Source of the DNA: Bacillota bacterium
GTDB lineage: Bacteria; Bacillota; Clostridia; Lachnospirales; Lachnospiraceae
Length of the DNA: 64,000 bases
Direction of reading: 5' to 3'
Assembly (NCBI GenBank): GCA_023442465.1
Contig: JAEZZQ010000015.1
Location: 434,001-498,000, forward strand
Positions 43,754-51,660 of this stretch are shown piece after piece (position 1 is the first letter of the stretch; every line of letters begins with the position of its first letter). A program made the position numbers and the translations under genes. The notes under the pieces were generated by a model. It saw only the letters and a program-made list of their open reading frames with translations. It was not told the origin of the DNA and made no database searches.

Positions 43754-45617
43754 ATGATTCTTCCTCCTGCAATCCTTTCAAATCTCTTAAATAATCGGCA
43801 TACCAGAAAATCACCTCGCCAATGCGATAAAGCTCCGATTCCCTGCTTACCGTGTACCACAAAAGCTTATATTGATAATACCACTTTTCCAGTTCTTCCG
43901 CAGCCTGAAATACATCTTCCGTAACACGACCTTCCGCTTCGGCGTTTACAACGATTCCGCCGATGCGGTTAAACAGCTTCATTCCTTCTGCCGCTAATAA
44001 ATAGGGATAAATTCTCTTTCGCATTGTGCTGTCCATGAATTTCGTGCATCCCGTAAGCTCCTGTACACAAATATCGATTTCCCGATTTTTCTCCGGTATG
44101 GTTTTCACCCGTTCTACAACCTCCGTCAGAACTTCTTTCTTCTTAGAGACATCCGTTTTAGAACCTTTTTCTTTCCAGTAAACAGCATTTCCCCAGCCAA
44201 AACATTCCTGCTCGCCCAGCCTTCCTGCTATATTTAGCAAAGTGCCGGAGGAATCTCCATATTCCATGCAAGAAACAGCCTTATTCATATCCTCATAAGA
44301 AGGAAGGAAGCCGTTCCACGAAGCTGCGGCGCCATAGATAAGCCCCGGAATGCTGAATGCCGGATGATTGATATGGCCGAAATCTCCCCAATCTGTATTG
44401 AGCATTCCTTCGGCTTTATATTTCATTGCATATCCACACATCCTGGAAATATTTTCATAGGAGTTCCTTTGCAGATTCAAAAGCTGGTTCCATCCTGCCA
44501 CACCGGGACATACATATTGTCTCACTCCGTTTCCCGCATAAATGCGGGTGGAATCCTCCGTCTGATTATATGCATAGCCCCAGTTCAAGCATACCGTCCC
44601 CTCCGGCAGCCGATTGGCAAACTCGGGGAAATCCAGCATGACATCACCCCAAAGCATAGGAATGCGGCCGTTTTCGACAAGGAATCCGCATAGCTTTTCC
44701 ACATATTCCATGTAAAGGGCATCAACACCTTCCTGTAATGCTCTATCCTTATTTCTTCCCTTTCCTAAATCGAAGGTTTCGTCCGCACAGATATTGAATT
44801 TCCCCGAGGAAAATAAGGGCATATATTCGGCAATCATTTGCTTGACCAGAGAAAAACTCTCCTCGTTTGAGACATCTATGGTATGATGGGCCATTCTGCC
44901 TATAAAGCTAAAAGGCTCCTCTCCCGCATCCGTCAGCTCACAAAGATATCTGTATCTCTTCGTATTTAAAAGCTTATACAAATGTCCGAAGGTAGAAAGG
45001 GAAGGAATCAGTTCAATCCCCCTCTCCATGCAATAGGCATCAAGCTCCATGATGTCCTGCGCACATAGAGGAGTATCGTCCCTCCACATCTCACTGAATT
45101 CCGGAAAAAGAAAGCTGTGCTCTATATAGAGCTGCATCTGATTCATCTTATAAAAGCTCAGTGTATCTGCCAATTTCTTCAGCCACTCAAGCGTCGGCAC
45201 TCTGCCCCTCGTCACATCGTGAAAAAAGCCTCTGTTAGGAAGAGACGGATAATCCTCCATGCAAAGGCAGGGAATACAGGCTCCTTCCTGACGAAGAATC
45301 TGCCGAAGTGTCTGGATTCCATACAGAAGTCCGTTTTCATCTCCGCCTTGTATATAAATGCCCTCTTCGCTGACATTAAACAGGTAATGCTCACTCCCAA
45401 GCGCTTCCCTTACGCTGAGATTTATCGTTCCTTCTTTCGATCCTTTTGCAATCCCATAGGAGAAACCCAGCTCGTCTATAATATCTTTCTGGAGCAGCTT
45501 CGCAAAACCATAAGCCCTTTGCGGGCAGGAAGGCGCTATTTCGACGGTTCCGCAGTAAGGCAGATAATAGAATCCGCCTTTTACTGTCAATGCCTTTGGT
45601 TCAGGAATCAGATACAT
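43737..45617 (-). CDS. Beta-N-acetylhexosaminidase-like enzyme, glycoside hydrolase family 20
   Basis: Cytoplasmic protein of 626 aa. An N-terminal GH20b-type domain (MYLIPEPKALTVKGGFYYL) includes GLLYGIQTLRQIL, and a TIM barrel carries the catalytic Asp-Glu pair in NICADETFDLGKG near residue 278. Substrate-assisted hydrolysis would release GlcNAc or GalNAc. I chose the ATG at 45617 because GAGGTG precedes it and because upstream in-frame codons run through the terminator hairpin at 45637-45677. It overlaps the GH38 gene by 17 bases. Confidence 0.87.
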   Translation of the reverse strand: MYLIPEPKALTVKGGFYYLPYCGTVEIAPSCPQRAYGFAKLLQKDIIDELGFSYGIAKGSKEGTINLSVREALGSEHYLFNVSEEGIYIQGGDENGLLYGIQTLRQILRQEGACIPCLCMEDYPSLPNRGFFHDVTRGRVPTLEWLKKLADTLSFYKMNQMQLYIEHSFLFPEFSEMWRDDTPLCAQDIMELDAYCMERGIELIPSLSTFGHLYKLLNTKRYRYLCELTDAGEEPFSFIGRMAHHTIDVSNEESFSLVKQMIAEYMPLFSSGKFNICADETFDLGKGRNKDRALQEGVDALYMEYVEKLCGFLVENGRIPMLWGDVMLDFPEFANRLPEGTVCLNWGYAYNQTEDSTRIYAGNGVRQYVCPGVAGWNQLLNLQRNSYENISRMCGYAMKYKAEGMLNTDWGDFGHINHPAFSIPGLIYGAAASWNGFLPSYEDMNKAVSCMEYGDSSGTLLNIAGRLGEQECFGWGNAVYWKEKGSKTDVSKKKEVLTEVVERVKTIPEKNREIDICVQELTGCTKFMDSTMRKRIYPYLLAAEGMKLFNRIGGIVVNAEAEGRVTEDVFQAAEELEKWYYQYKLLWYTVSRESELYRIGEVIFWYADYLRDLKGLQEEESYVVYR

Positions 45618-45636
45618 TTCACACCTCATACTTTTT

Positions 45637-45677
45637 AAAAAGGAGCATTCTCCTAATGCTATTGAAAATGCTCCTTT
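45637..45677 (-). terminator. Hairpin between binding protein and GH20 gene
   Basis: Stem AAAGGAGCATT / AATGCTCCTTT, with a partly paired loop, lies 48 bases after the binding-protein stop; on the minus strand it ends in CCTTTTTAAAAAG. A leaky terminator here would keep glycosidase expression below that of the binding protein. It also rules out a GH20 start at 45698. Confidence 0.75.
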
Positions 45678-45725
45678 GTTAATATAAGAGCAATCCATGA
45701 AACTTGTTGCTCATTATTTCATATT

Positions 45726-47225
45726 TTATTGAGCGGCATCAACCTGCTTCTGAGCTTCTGCACGGATGGTTTCCCAGCCCGCTGCATCCAGTTCGCCCTT
45801 AATTACTTCAATCAATTCTCTCGGGTCTCTGGCTCCGGTCCAGAATTCAGATTTGTATTTCTCATATACCGCACGGCAGCTTGCCAGCTCGGTCTCTATG
45901 CTGCTGGTATCCATATCAAAGCCGAGCATAGCGGAGGGTTTCGCATTTGCATTCAGTTCTTTTACTTCATCCCACTGATTTACTTGCGTCTCAGCAAGCT
46001 GGGAAACGTTGAAGAAGGTTCCCTGCGTATAGCCGGCCATACTCCATTCGGAGTTCAATTTCTCTATTTTACCGTCGTCTGTATAGTTGAAATTCTCGCC
46101 TTCCACACCGTAATATAACCAGTCACGTACTTTGGAGTCCGTATTTACAAGCTGTAAAAGCTCAAGTGCTTTATCCGGATGTTCACAGCCCGAGTAAATA
46201 GCATTCATAGAACCACGTACTGAGGTGTTGGATACTACCGTATCACCGTACTGTACCGCTACGCAGTCTTCAATTCCGTTATTCGGTCCCCATGTGGAAG
46301 CTGCTGCTCCGCTCCAGCCCTGTGCTGTGAAGAAGGTTCTGTATTTGTTCGCATCGTCCGCTGTCGGAGCGTCACCGTTAATAATTCCTTCTTTGTACAT
46401 CTGGTGCACGATATCGAGATTTTTCAGAATATCCTCATCCTCCAGAGGATTTACTACTGTCTTCGTATCGTCATTATATTTGACACCAAGGGCAGAGAGA
46501 CCTGCTCCCAATTGATCGAAATACGCCGTTACAAGGAAATCGGCTCCCGATTTCGACATATAGTAGGGTTCACTTCCTTCGCCGTCCTTAATCGTCTTAA
46601 GCGCATCATATAAGCTTGTGAAATCATTTACTTTATTAATATCGATATTGTATTTATCCGCTACCGCTTTGTCCCAGATAAAATATTCGGTTACAGAGCT
46701 GTCTTTATAAGTAGGGACTCCGTAAACTTTTCCGTTAATGGAAGCTGCCTGCCAATAATCCTCAGGAATCATCGAATACAGTTCCGGTGCCGAGGTCTTT
46801 AAAAGGTCGGTCATATCGAGGAAAGCTCCTGTTGACACTTCCGAATTATATCTCGACTGATCCGTAAAAAGAATATCGAAGGATTCTCCCGAATTAACGA
46901 TTACGCTGCGGCGGTTGTCCCAGTCGCCCCAAGGTACGATTTCCATCTGCACGTTAACTCCGATTTTTTCCTCTAAATAAGGATTGATCTGAGCCAGCCA
47001 TGCGTCGTAGTTCGTAGGCATTCCGTTTCCTACCTGAATCCATTTTAACGTAACCACCTCACCGGTATTGCCGCTTTCCTCACTCGCTGCAGGCGTTTCT
47101 GCAGTTTCCTTAACTGTTGTCGTTTCGCCCGTGCCAGTCTGTGCTCCGTTCGCGCTTCCGCATCCTGCCAGAAGGCCGATTCCCATGACACACGCCATTG
47201 CCATTGCTACTAATCTCTTTTTCAT
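45726..47225 (-). CDS. Extracellular sugar-binding lipoprotein (LplA/family 1 type)
   Basis: Lipoprotein of 499 aa. It has a signal with lipobox LLAGC (Cys22), a Thr/Glu-rich spacer to about residue 58, then a periplasmic-binding-protein fold (TLKWIQVGNGMPTNYDAWLAQ, FDILFTDQSRYNSEV, YGVPTYKDSS). The C-terminal part (WSMAGYTQGTFFNVSQLAE) resembles the DUF3502 region of LplA-type proteins. It should present oligosaccharides to the two LplBC-type permeases upstream in the operon. No ATPase is encoded in the locus, so a shared MsmK-type ATPase elsewhere is expected (inference). Confidence 0.92.
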   Translation of the reverse strand: MKKRLVAMAMACVMGIGLLAGCGSANGAQTGTGETTTVKETAETPAASEESGNTGEVVTLKWIQVGNGMPTNYDAWLAQINPYLEEKIGVNVQMEIVPWGDWDNRRSVIVNSGESFDILFTDQSRYNSEVSTGAFLDMTDLLKTSAPELYSMIPEDYWQAASINGKVYGVPTYKDSSVTEYFIWDKAVADKYNIDINKVNDFTSLYDALKTIKDGEGSEPYYMSKSGADFLVTAYFDQLGAGLSALGVKYNDDTKTVVNPLEDEDILKNLDIVHQMYKEGIINGDAPTADDANKYRTFFTAQGWSGAAASTWGPNNGIEDCVAVQYGDTVVSNTSVRGSMNAIYSGCEHPDKALELLQLVNTDSKVRDWLYYGVEGENFNYTDDGKIEKLNSEWSMAGYTQGTFFNVSQLAETQVNQWDEVKELNANAKPSAMLGFDMDTSSIETELASCRAVYEKYKSEFWTGARDPRELIEVIKGELDAAGWETIRAEAQKQVDAAQ

Positions 47226-47271
47226 ACAACCTCTCCTTTTCTTTTACTTTTATATCATTTAAAAGTGTTTC

Positions 47272-47298
47272 TTTCAGGAAGACTTTCATTCCCTGAAA
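47272..47298 (-). other. Hairpin upstream of the binding-protein gene
   Basis: Perfect 7-bp stem TTTCAGG/CCTGAAA with a 13-base loop in the 103-base gap between the second permease and the binding protein. It could stabilise a processed mRNA end or be part of a local promoter region. Confidence 0.45.
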
Positions 47299-47300
47299 AT

Positions 47301-47316
47301 AAAACGCAAGCGTTTT
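47301..47316. promoter_or_regulatory. Candidate LacI-family operator or cre site before the binding protein
   Basis: Perfect 7-bp inverted repeat AAAACGC-AA-GCGTTTT. On the minus strand TGAAAACGCTTGCG matches the catabolite-response consensus at most positions. The site lies about 80 bases before the binding-protein start. Either the operon's own LacI-type regulator or CcpA could bind; sequence alone does not decide. Confidence 0.5.
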
Positions 47317-47328
47317 CAATCTCTTTCA

Positions 47329-48255
47329 TCAGCCCTTTACCGCTCCAACCGTCAGACCGGATATAAAATATTTCTGGAAGAACGGATAGGTACATGCGAT
47401 AGGAACGATAATAATAATCGCCATGGCCATTCTCGCGCCTTCCTTTGGCATGGAATTCATATATTGCTGCATCGTAACTCCCAGAGTCGGGTTATTCGCC
47501 ATCATTTGAATATTCCTCTGTACATGGTCCAAAAGGGCCTGCAGGGAAAAAAGCTTCGTGTTCGTAATATACAGGGAGGACTGGAACCAATCGTTCCAAT
47601 ATCCAAAGGTCAGAAACAACGCTATGGTCGCTATCAAAGGCTTAGACAGCGGTATTGCTATTTTACCGAAAATAGTAAGCTGTGATGCCCCGTCAATTTG
47701 CGCCGATTCGATTACCGAGTCAGGAATATTCGTCTTAAAAAAGGTCTTACATATAATTACATTGAAGGAAGAGACACACAACGGGAGAATTAAAGCCCAT
47801 ATGGAATCCTTCAGGTGCATGAATTGTGTATTTACCACGTAGGAAGAAATCATACCTCCATTAAAAATCATGGGAATAAACACTATCATCGTACAGAAAC
47901 CCTTCAACTTATAATCGCTTCTGGAAAGTACATATCCCATCAGCGCGGTAAGTGCTACACCAAGTGCCGTACCTACTACCGTAACGAGGATGGAGATACC
48001 AAGGGCATGAATTATCATCTCTCCTTCCCTGAATAAGAATAGATACGAGTCGATGGAAAAGGATTCTGGTATGAAACGGTATCCGTTCATCTTAATGGAC
48101 TGCTCGGATGAAATGGATATGATAAATATGAATACCACCGGTATGACGCACATTAGGGCAACCACTGTAAAAATAACACTAAAAAACACGTTGGTCTTTC
48201 CGGAAATCATGTTCAGTCTGGAAGCCGAATTTTCCGTCTCTTTATTTTTTCCCAT
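47329..48255 (-). CDS. ABC sugar permease, LplC/MalG type
   Basis: Membrane permease of 308 aa with six expected helices and the EAA loop ESAQIDGASQLTIFGKIAIPLSKP that docks the ATPase. The start at 48255 (MGKNKETENS) is set by AGGAGG 8 bases upstream; the longer in-frame version would overlap the first permease. It follows that permease by 16 bases and ends with a GLTVGAVKG tail typical of the LplC group. Confidence 0.93.
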   Translation of the reverse strand: MGKNKETENSASRLNMISGKTNVFFSVIFTVVALMCVIPVVFIFIISISSEQSIKMNGYRFIPESFSIDSYLFLFREGEMIIHALGISILVTVVGTALGVALTALMGYVLSRSDYKLKGFCTMIVFIPMIFNGGMISSYVVNTQFMHLKDSIWALILPLCVSSFNVIICKTFFKTNIPDSVIESAQIDGASQLTIFGKIAIPLSKPLIATIALFLTFGYWNDWFQSSLYITNTKLFSLQALLDHVQRNIQMMANNPTLGVTMQQYMNSMPKEGARMAMAIIIIVPIACTYPFFQKYFISGLTVGAVKG

Positions 48256-48271
48256 ACTCCATTCCTCCTTT

Positions 48272-49231
48272 CTATATAATAGCGCTGTCTTCATCGAACT
48301 TCTTCACAATGGCATTGGCTACGAGAATAGTAATGCAGCATGCCACCGACTGGAAGAACGTAGCCGCTGAGGTCATTCCAATTGGAGTCGCCGATTGGAG
48401 CGCGTTAAATACATAAGTATCGATAGTCGCCGTCGCATTGAATATGGAACCGCTGGCGCCTTGCGAAAGCTGATAGAACAAACCGAAATCTGAATAAAAA
48501 ATCTTTCCTACATTCAGGATGAACATCATAATAATGACATTTTTAAGGCAAGGCAGCGTAATATACCATACCTGCTGACGTTTATTGGCTCCATCCACCA
48601 CCGCCGCTTCGTACAAAGTAGTATCAATTCCCGTAATGCTGGATAAGTAAATGATCATGTTGTATCCTGTGGATTTCCACAAATACATAAAGATGAGTAT
48701 GAATGGCCATACCCCTGTTTTCATGTACCATTGAATGGGCGAATTCCCTGCATCCTTAATCACCCCGTTAACGAATCCGTTGCTCTGATTTAAAAAAGCA
48801 TCCAGAAAATATGCTACAACGACCCACGACATAAAGTAGGGAAAGAACATCAACGTCTGATATACCTTTGACTTCCTTTTATTGTGCAGCAGGCTGATCA
48901 TTACCGCCATGCCCACGGAAAGCACCATGCCCAGAACAATAAATGCAAAATTGTATAAAATAGTATTGCGCAGAATAATGAACAAATCGTTAGATTTAAT
49001 TAAAAATTCAAAGTTTTTAAATCCCGCCCATTGGCTGTGGATTACATTATAAATAAAGTTCTTCCCGCCCGTAATTTTATAATTTTTAAACGCAATGATT
49101 AATCCGAACATCGGCAGGAAGCAAAAAAGTATATACCATATCGTAGTGGGCAGCGCCAATATTGAAAGCTCGGTATCATTTTTCGTCCAATGCCGTTTTT
49201 TTCGTTTCACCGGAACACTCTTACTTTTCAA
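48272..49231 (-). CDS. ABC sugar permease, LplB/MalF type
   Basis: Membrane permease of 319 aa with about six helices and the EAA loop DTTLYEAAVVDGANKRQQVWYITLPCLKN (shown only as the family region; key residues EAA and G). The start codon is TTG with AGGAGG about 9 bases upstream. It is the first transporter gene after the LacI regulator, 40 bases downstream, and forms a pair with the next permease. Confidence 0.92.
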   Translation of the reverse strand: MKSKSVPVKRKKRHWTKNDTELSILALPTTIWYILFCFLPMFGLIIAFKNYKITGGKNFIYNVIHSQWAGFKNFEFLIKSNDLFIILRNTILYNFAFIVLGMVLSVGMAVMISLLHNKRKSKVYQTLMFFPYFMSWVVVAYFLDAFLNQSNGFVNGVIKDAGNSPIQWYMKTGVWPFILIFMYLWKSTGYNMIIYLSSITGIDTTLYEAAVVDGANKRQQVWYITLPCLKNVIIMMFILNVGKIFYSDFGLFYQLSQGASGSIFNATATIDTYVFNALQSATPIGMTSAATFFQSVACCITILVANAIVKKFDEDSAII

Positions 49232-49271
49232 TTGTTTTCTCCTCCTTTGCTTTTATGCGGCTGCCGCTATT

Positions 49272-50282
49272 TCATTTATTTAAATCTCTGACAGAGTTTC
49301 TAAAAATATTCTTACCTATCACCCGGTAAACCTCCCCTCCCTTCTTACTCGGATTGTCCATACGTCTGACGATTCTCTTCGACACAACTTTACCGATTTC
49401 TTCCATATTGACAGCTATCGTCGTAAGCTGAGGCTCACATAACTCCGCATAAATATCGTTGTCAAAGCCTACGATGGATATATCCTCCGGTATGCGAAGA
49501 TTCCTTTCCTTCAAAACTCTTACCAGACGAAAGGCTGCTTCGTCGCAGTTACATAGAAAAGCGCTTGGAAGCGTATCCGGAAGCTTAAGATCTATCGCTT
49601 CTCCCTCTATCGTTCTATCCGGTATCAGCCACTGCGGGTTGGGCTCTACTCTCTGTTCCATAAGAGCTCTCATATATCCGAGATAGCGGTCCGTTATGCT
49701 GGTGGTGGCTCCCACCGTACCTACGAATCCAATATCCTTGTGTCCCATCTGCATAAGATATTCCGTCATCTCATAGGTGCTGTAAATATTCTCCGTTACC
49801 ACGGAGTCGGACTTATGCGTCTCATCGTAAACGTCTACATAGACCTTCGGCAGCTCGATGGAGTCCACCTTATCTCTGACTACATGATCCAGAATCCCCA
49901 AAAGGATAAGACCGTCAAACATTCCCTTCTTCTCAATCGTCTCCAAATCTCCCATAAGACTGTTCCTGTTAGGAGTAATCATGACGCTGGTGCAGGAGGC
50001 CTTTCTCAGCTCACTAATGATCCTCTCATACATTCCTATATAGAATTTCCCGCTGTCCGACATGGAGGTGAATCGGTCGCTCATGATGACTCCAACCTTC
50101 CTCGTCTTCCGTTGCCCGTAGTCAGGAAGGATATAGCCATACTGTTCTGCCACTTGAAAGATTTTATCCTTCAGTTCATCGCTTACGCCGTCTTTTCCGT
50201 TCAGGGCCTTGGAAACCGTTACCTTACTGATTCCCAACTCATCCGCTATGTTCTGCATGGATATTGGTTTTTGCACTGCCAT
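49272..50282 (-). CDS. LacI/GalR-family transcriptional regulator
   Basis: DNA-binding repressor or activator of 336 aa. The N-terminal helix-turn-helix has MQNIADELGISKVTVSKALNG, followed by the hinge and a periplasmic-binding-like effector domain (GVIMSDRFTSMSDSGKFY, DIGFVGTVGATTSITDRYLGY, SIVGFDNDIYAELCEPQLTTI). It is the first gene of the glycan operon, so it probably controls its own transcription in response to a mannose- or GlcNAc-containing sugar. An inverted repeat lies 23-59 bases upstream of the start. AGGAG precedes the ATG. Confidence 0.94.
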   Translation of the reverse strand: MAVQKPISMQNIADELGISKVTVSKALNGKDGVSDELKDKIFQVAEQYGYILPDYGQRKTRKVGVIMSDRFTSMSDSGKFYIGMYERIISELRKASCTSVMITPNRNSLMGDLETIEKKGMFDGLILLGILDHVVRDKVDSIELPKVYVDVYDETHKSDSVVTENIYSTYEMTEYLMQMGHKDIGFVGTVGATTSITDRYLGYMRALMEQRVEPNPQWLIPDRTIEGEAIDLKLPDTLPSAFLCNCDEAAFRLVRVLKERNLRIPEDISIVGFDNDIYAELCEPQLTTIAVNMEEIGKVVSKRIVRRMDNPSKKGGEVYRVIGKNIFRNSVRDLNK

Positions 50283-50304
50283 ATCCGCTCTCCTTTTTAA
50301 AATA

Positions 50305-50341
50305 TATGTTAGGTTACATTTGGTATATTTAACTTAACATA
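50305..50341. promoter_or_regulatory. Candidate operator upstream of the LacI-led glycan operon
   Basis: Inverted repeat TATGTTAGGTTA (50305-50316) and TAACTTAACATA (50330-50341), 11 of 12 bases matching, separated by 13 bases, in an AT-rich region just before the regulator gene. The half-sites also contain a GTTA direct repeat. This differs from the CG-centred operators of classical LacI members, so another regulator could bind. From 50342 to 50706 I see no gene or other clear signal. Confidence 0.5.
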
Positions 50342-50706
50342 TTTTTCGTCTTTTAGCAATAGTTATTTGTTATTTTGTATGTATTTTATTTTCAAACATT
50401 TGTTTTCTATCCATATCATCTAATAAATATCATTCTTTGAGCATATGAGAATTGCTGTTTTTATTTAAATACTACTATTTTTCCTTATTTGGTTTTTTCT
50501 ATACTTCTGATTTTTCATTTTTGTTACTTAACATTTTATTACATAAGTCAGTTCTTTTCGACTTGATTCCCCGTTTCTCTCCTTGAACTCTCATCTGAAA
50601 AAAGTATGCTTCACCCACATTCGCAATCAAACACATAGGCGGCACAACCTCTGTTCTGCTCGCAGCTGCACTTCTTTTACCCGAAGGGCAACAACGCGGA
50701 TAAAAA

Positions 50707-50750
50707 AACACACTGAAAATCTTAGCAGTTCTTAAGATTTTCAGTGTGTT
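50707..50750 (-). terminator. Strong terminator after the hydrolase-LytTR-DUF3021 operon
   Basis: An 18-bp perfect stem (AACACACTGAAAATCTTA and its complement) with an 8-base loop lies 33 bases after the DUF3021 stop; on the minus strand it is followed by TTTTTTT. This is among the strongest terminators in the window. Confidence 0.9.
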
Positions 50751-50782
50751 ATGATTTGAAGATATCGAAGACAAGGCCGGAC

Positions 50783-51214
50783 TCAATTCATCCCTTTTTG
50801 AAAAAACTCCAATTCCTTATTGAAGGCATCCGCCACTCGCTTATCATTCAGCCATGTGATTACATTCACAGAAACAAATACGAACACAATAAAGAGCGCA
50901 AGGATAATGGAAAATCCCGGTGAAAAACGAACTCCCGAAACATAATTAAGCCCGAAAATCATCGCCTCGATCAAAAACAGATGAAGCCCCTTCCTTACAA
51001 TGGCTTCACTTACACTAAGTTCTCTTTTGGAGTAGCCCACAAAACCTAAGAGGGAGGACGACAACCCAATGAGAGGAGGAGAAAAAAAGGCATAATAACC
51101 GAAGGTAACCTCTTTGAGATAAATGCTCCCTATGATGGCACTGCCTAATGTTATAAGTGTCGTACTGATGAAAAAGGCCGCAGCCAAATCAGATATTACA
51201 TTTTTATATTTCAT
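50783..51214 (-). CDS. DUF3021 four-helix membrane protein
   Basis: Small membrane protein of 143 aa with four hydrophobic segments (ISDLAAAFFISTTLITLGSA, YAFFSPPLIGLSSSLLGFVG, LFLIEAMIFGLNYVSG, IILALFIVFVFVSVNVITWL) and a short charged end. This matches DUF3021, a family usually paired with a LytTR regulator and thought to hold or modulate it at the membrane. The start at 51214 follows GGAGG and overlaps the LytTR gene by 11 bases. Confidence 0.8.
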   Translation of the reverse strand: MKYKNVISDLAAAFFISTTLITLGSAIIGSIYLKEVTFGYYAFFSPPLIGLSSSLLGFVGYSKRELSVSEAIVRKGLHLFLIEAMIFGLNYVSGVRFSPGFSIILALFIVFVFVSVNVITWLNDKRVADAFNKELEFFQKGMN

Positions 51215-51659
51215 TTTTGCTTCCTCCAAACACATTTTCTCTAATTGAGTTTATATACTGCCTTGAAATCATCACCTTCTCGCCGCTTTTCAGATGGGCG
51301 AGAAAGCGTCCGTTCAGCGCCGGACTGATGCTCTTTAACTGCATGAGGTTCAGCACTACAGACTTGGAACAGCGAATGAAGTGATAGGGCGCATACGCCC
51401 TCTCTGCCTCATATAACCTGAGCTTTATCTCGAATACCTTATTCTGTGTATAAGCGAACAGCTTTTCATCTACCGCTTCAAAATAAAAGATATCCTCCAA
51501 TTTGATTTTCGCCATATGCCCGTCTTCTACTCCCGGCAGTTCTACCCCCTTGGATAAGGCATAGGAATAAATATCCTTGATTTCCTGCGTCAGATCGACA
51601 CATTCAATAACCACCCGCTCTTGCTCTTTATCCTTTATCTTCCTTACCGTTACCCTCAT
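51204..51659 (-). CDS. LytTR-domain DNA-binding regulator
   Basis: Protein of 151 aa. It has an N-terminal strand-rich part of about 50 residues and a LytTR DNA-binding domain (IKLEDIFYFEAVDEKLFAYT, HFIRCSKSVVLNLMQLKSIS, GRFLAHLKSGEKVMISRQYI). It has no receiver domain, as in the LytTR-DUF3021 regulator pairs that control neighbouring genes. It starts one base after the hydrolase stop and overlaps DUF3021 by 11 bases, so all three should be made together. LytTR proteins typically bind pairs of direct repeats. Confidence 0.9.
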   Translation of the reverse strand: MRVTVRKIKDKEQERVVIECVDLTQEIKDIYSYALSKGVELPGVEDGHMAKIKLEDIFYFEAVDEKLFAYTQNKVFEIKLRLYEAERAYAPYHFIRCSKSVVLNLMQLKSISPALNGRFLAHLKSGEKVMISRQYINSIRENVFGGSKNEI

Positions 51660-51660
51660 A

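Noticed and set aside
50499..50786. Minus frame of 95 codons after DUF3021.
   Set aside because: It opens on a TTG that overlaps the DUF3021 stop and runs through a strong terminator hairpin.
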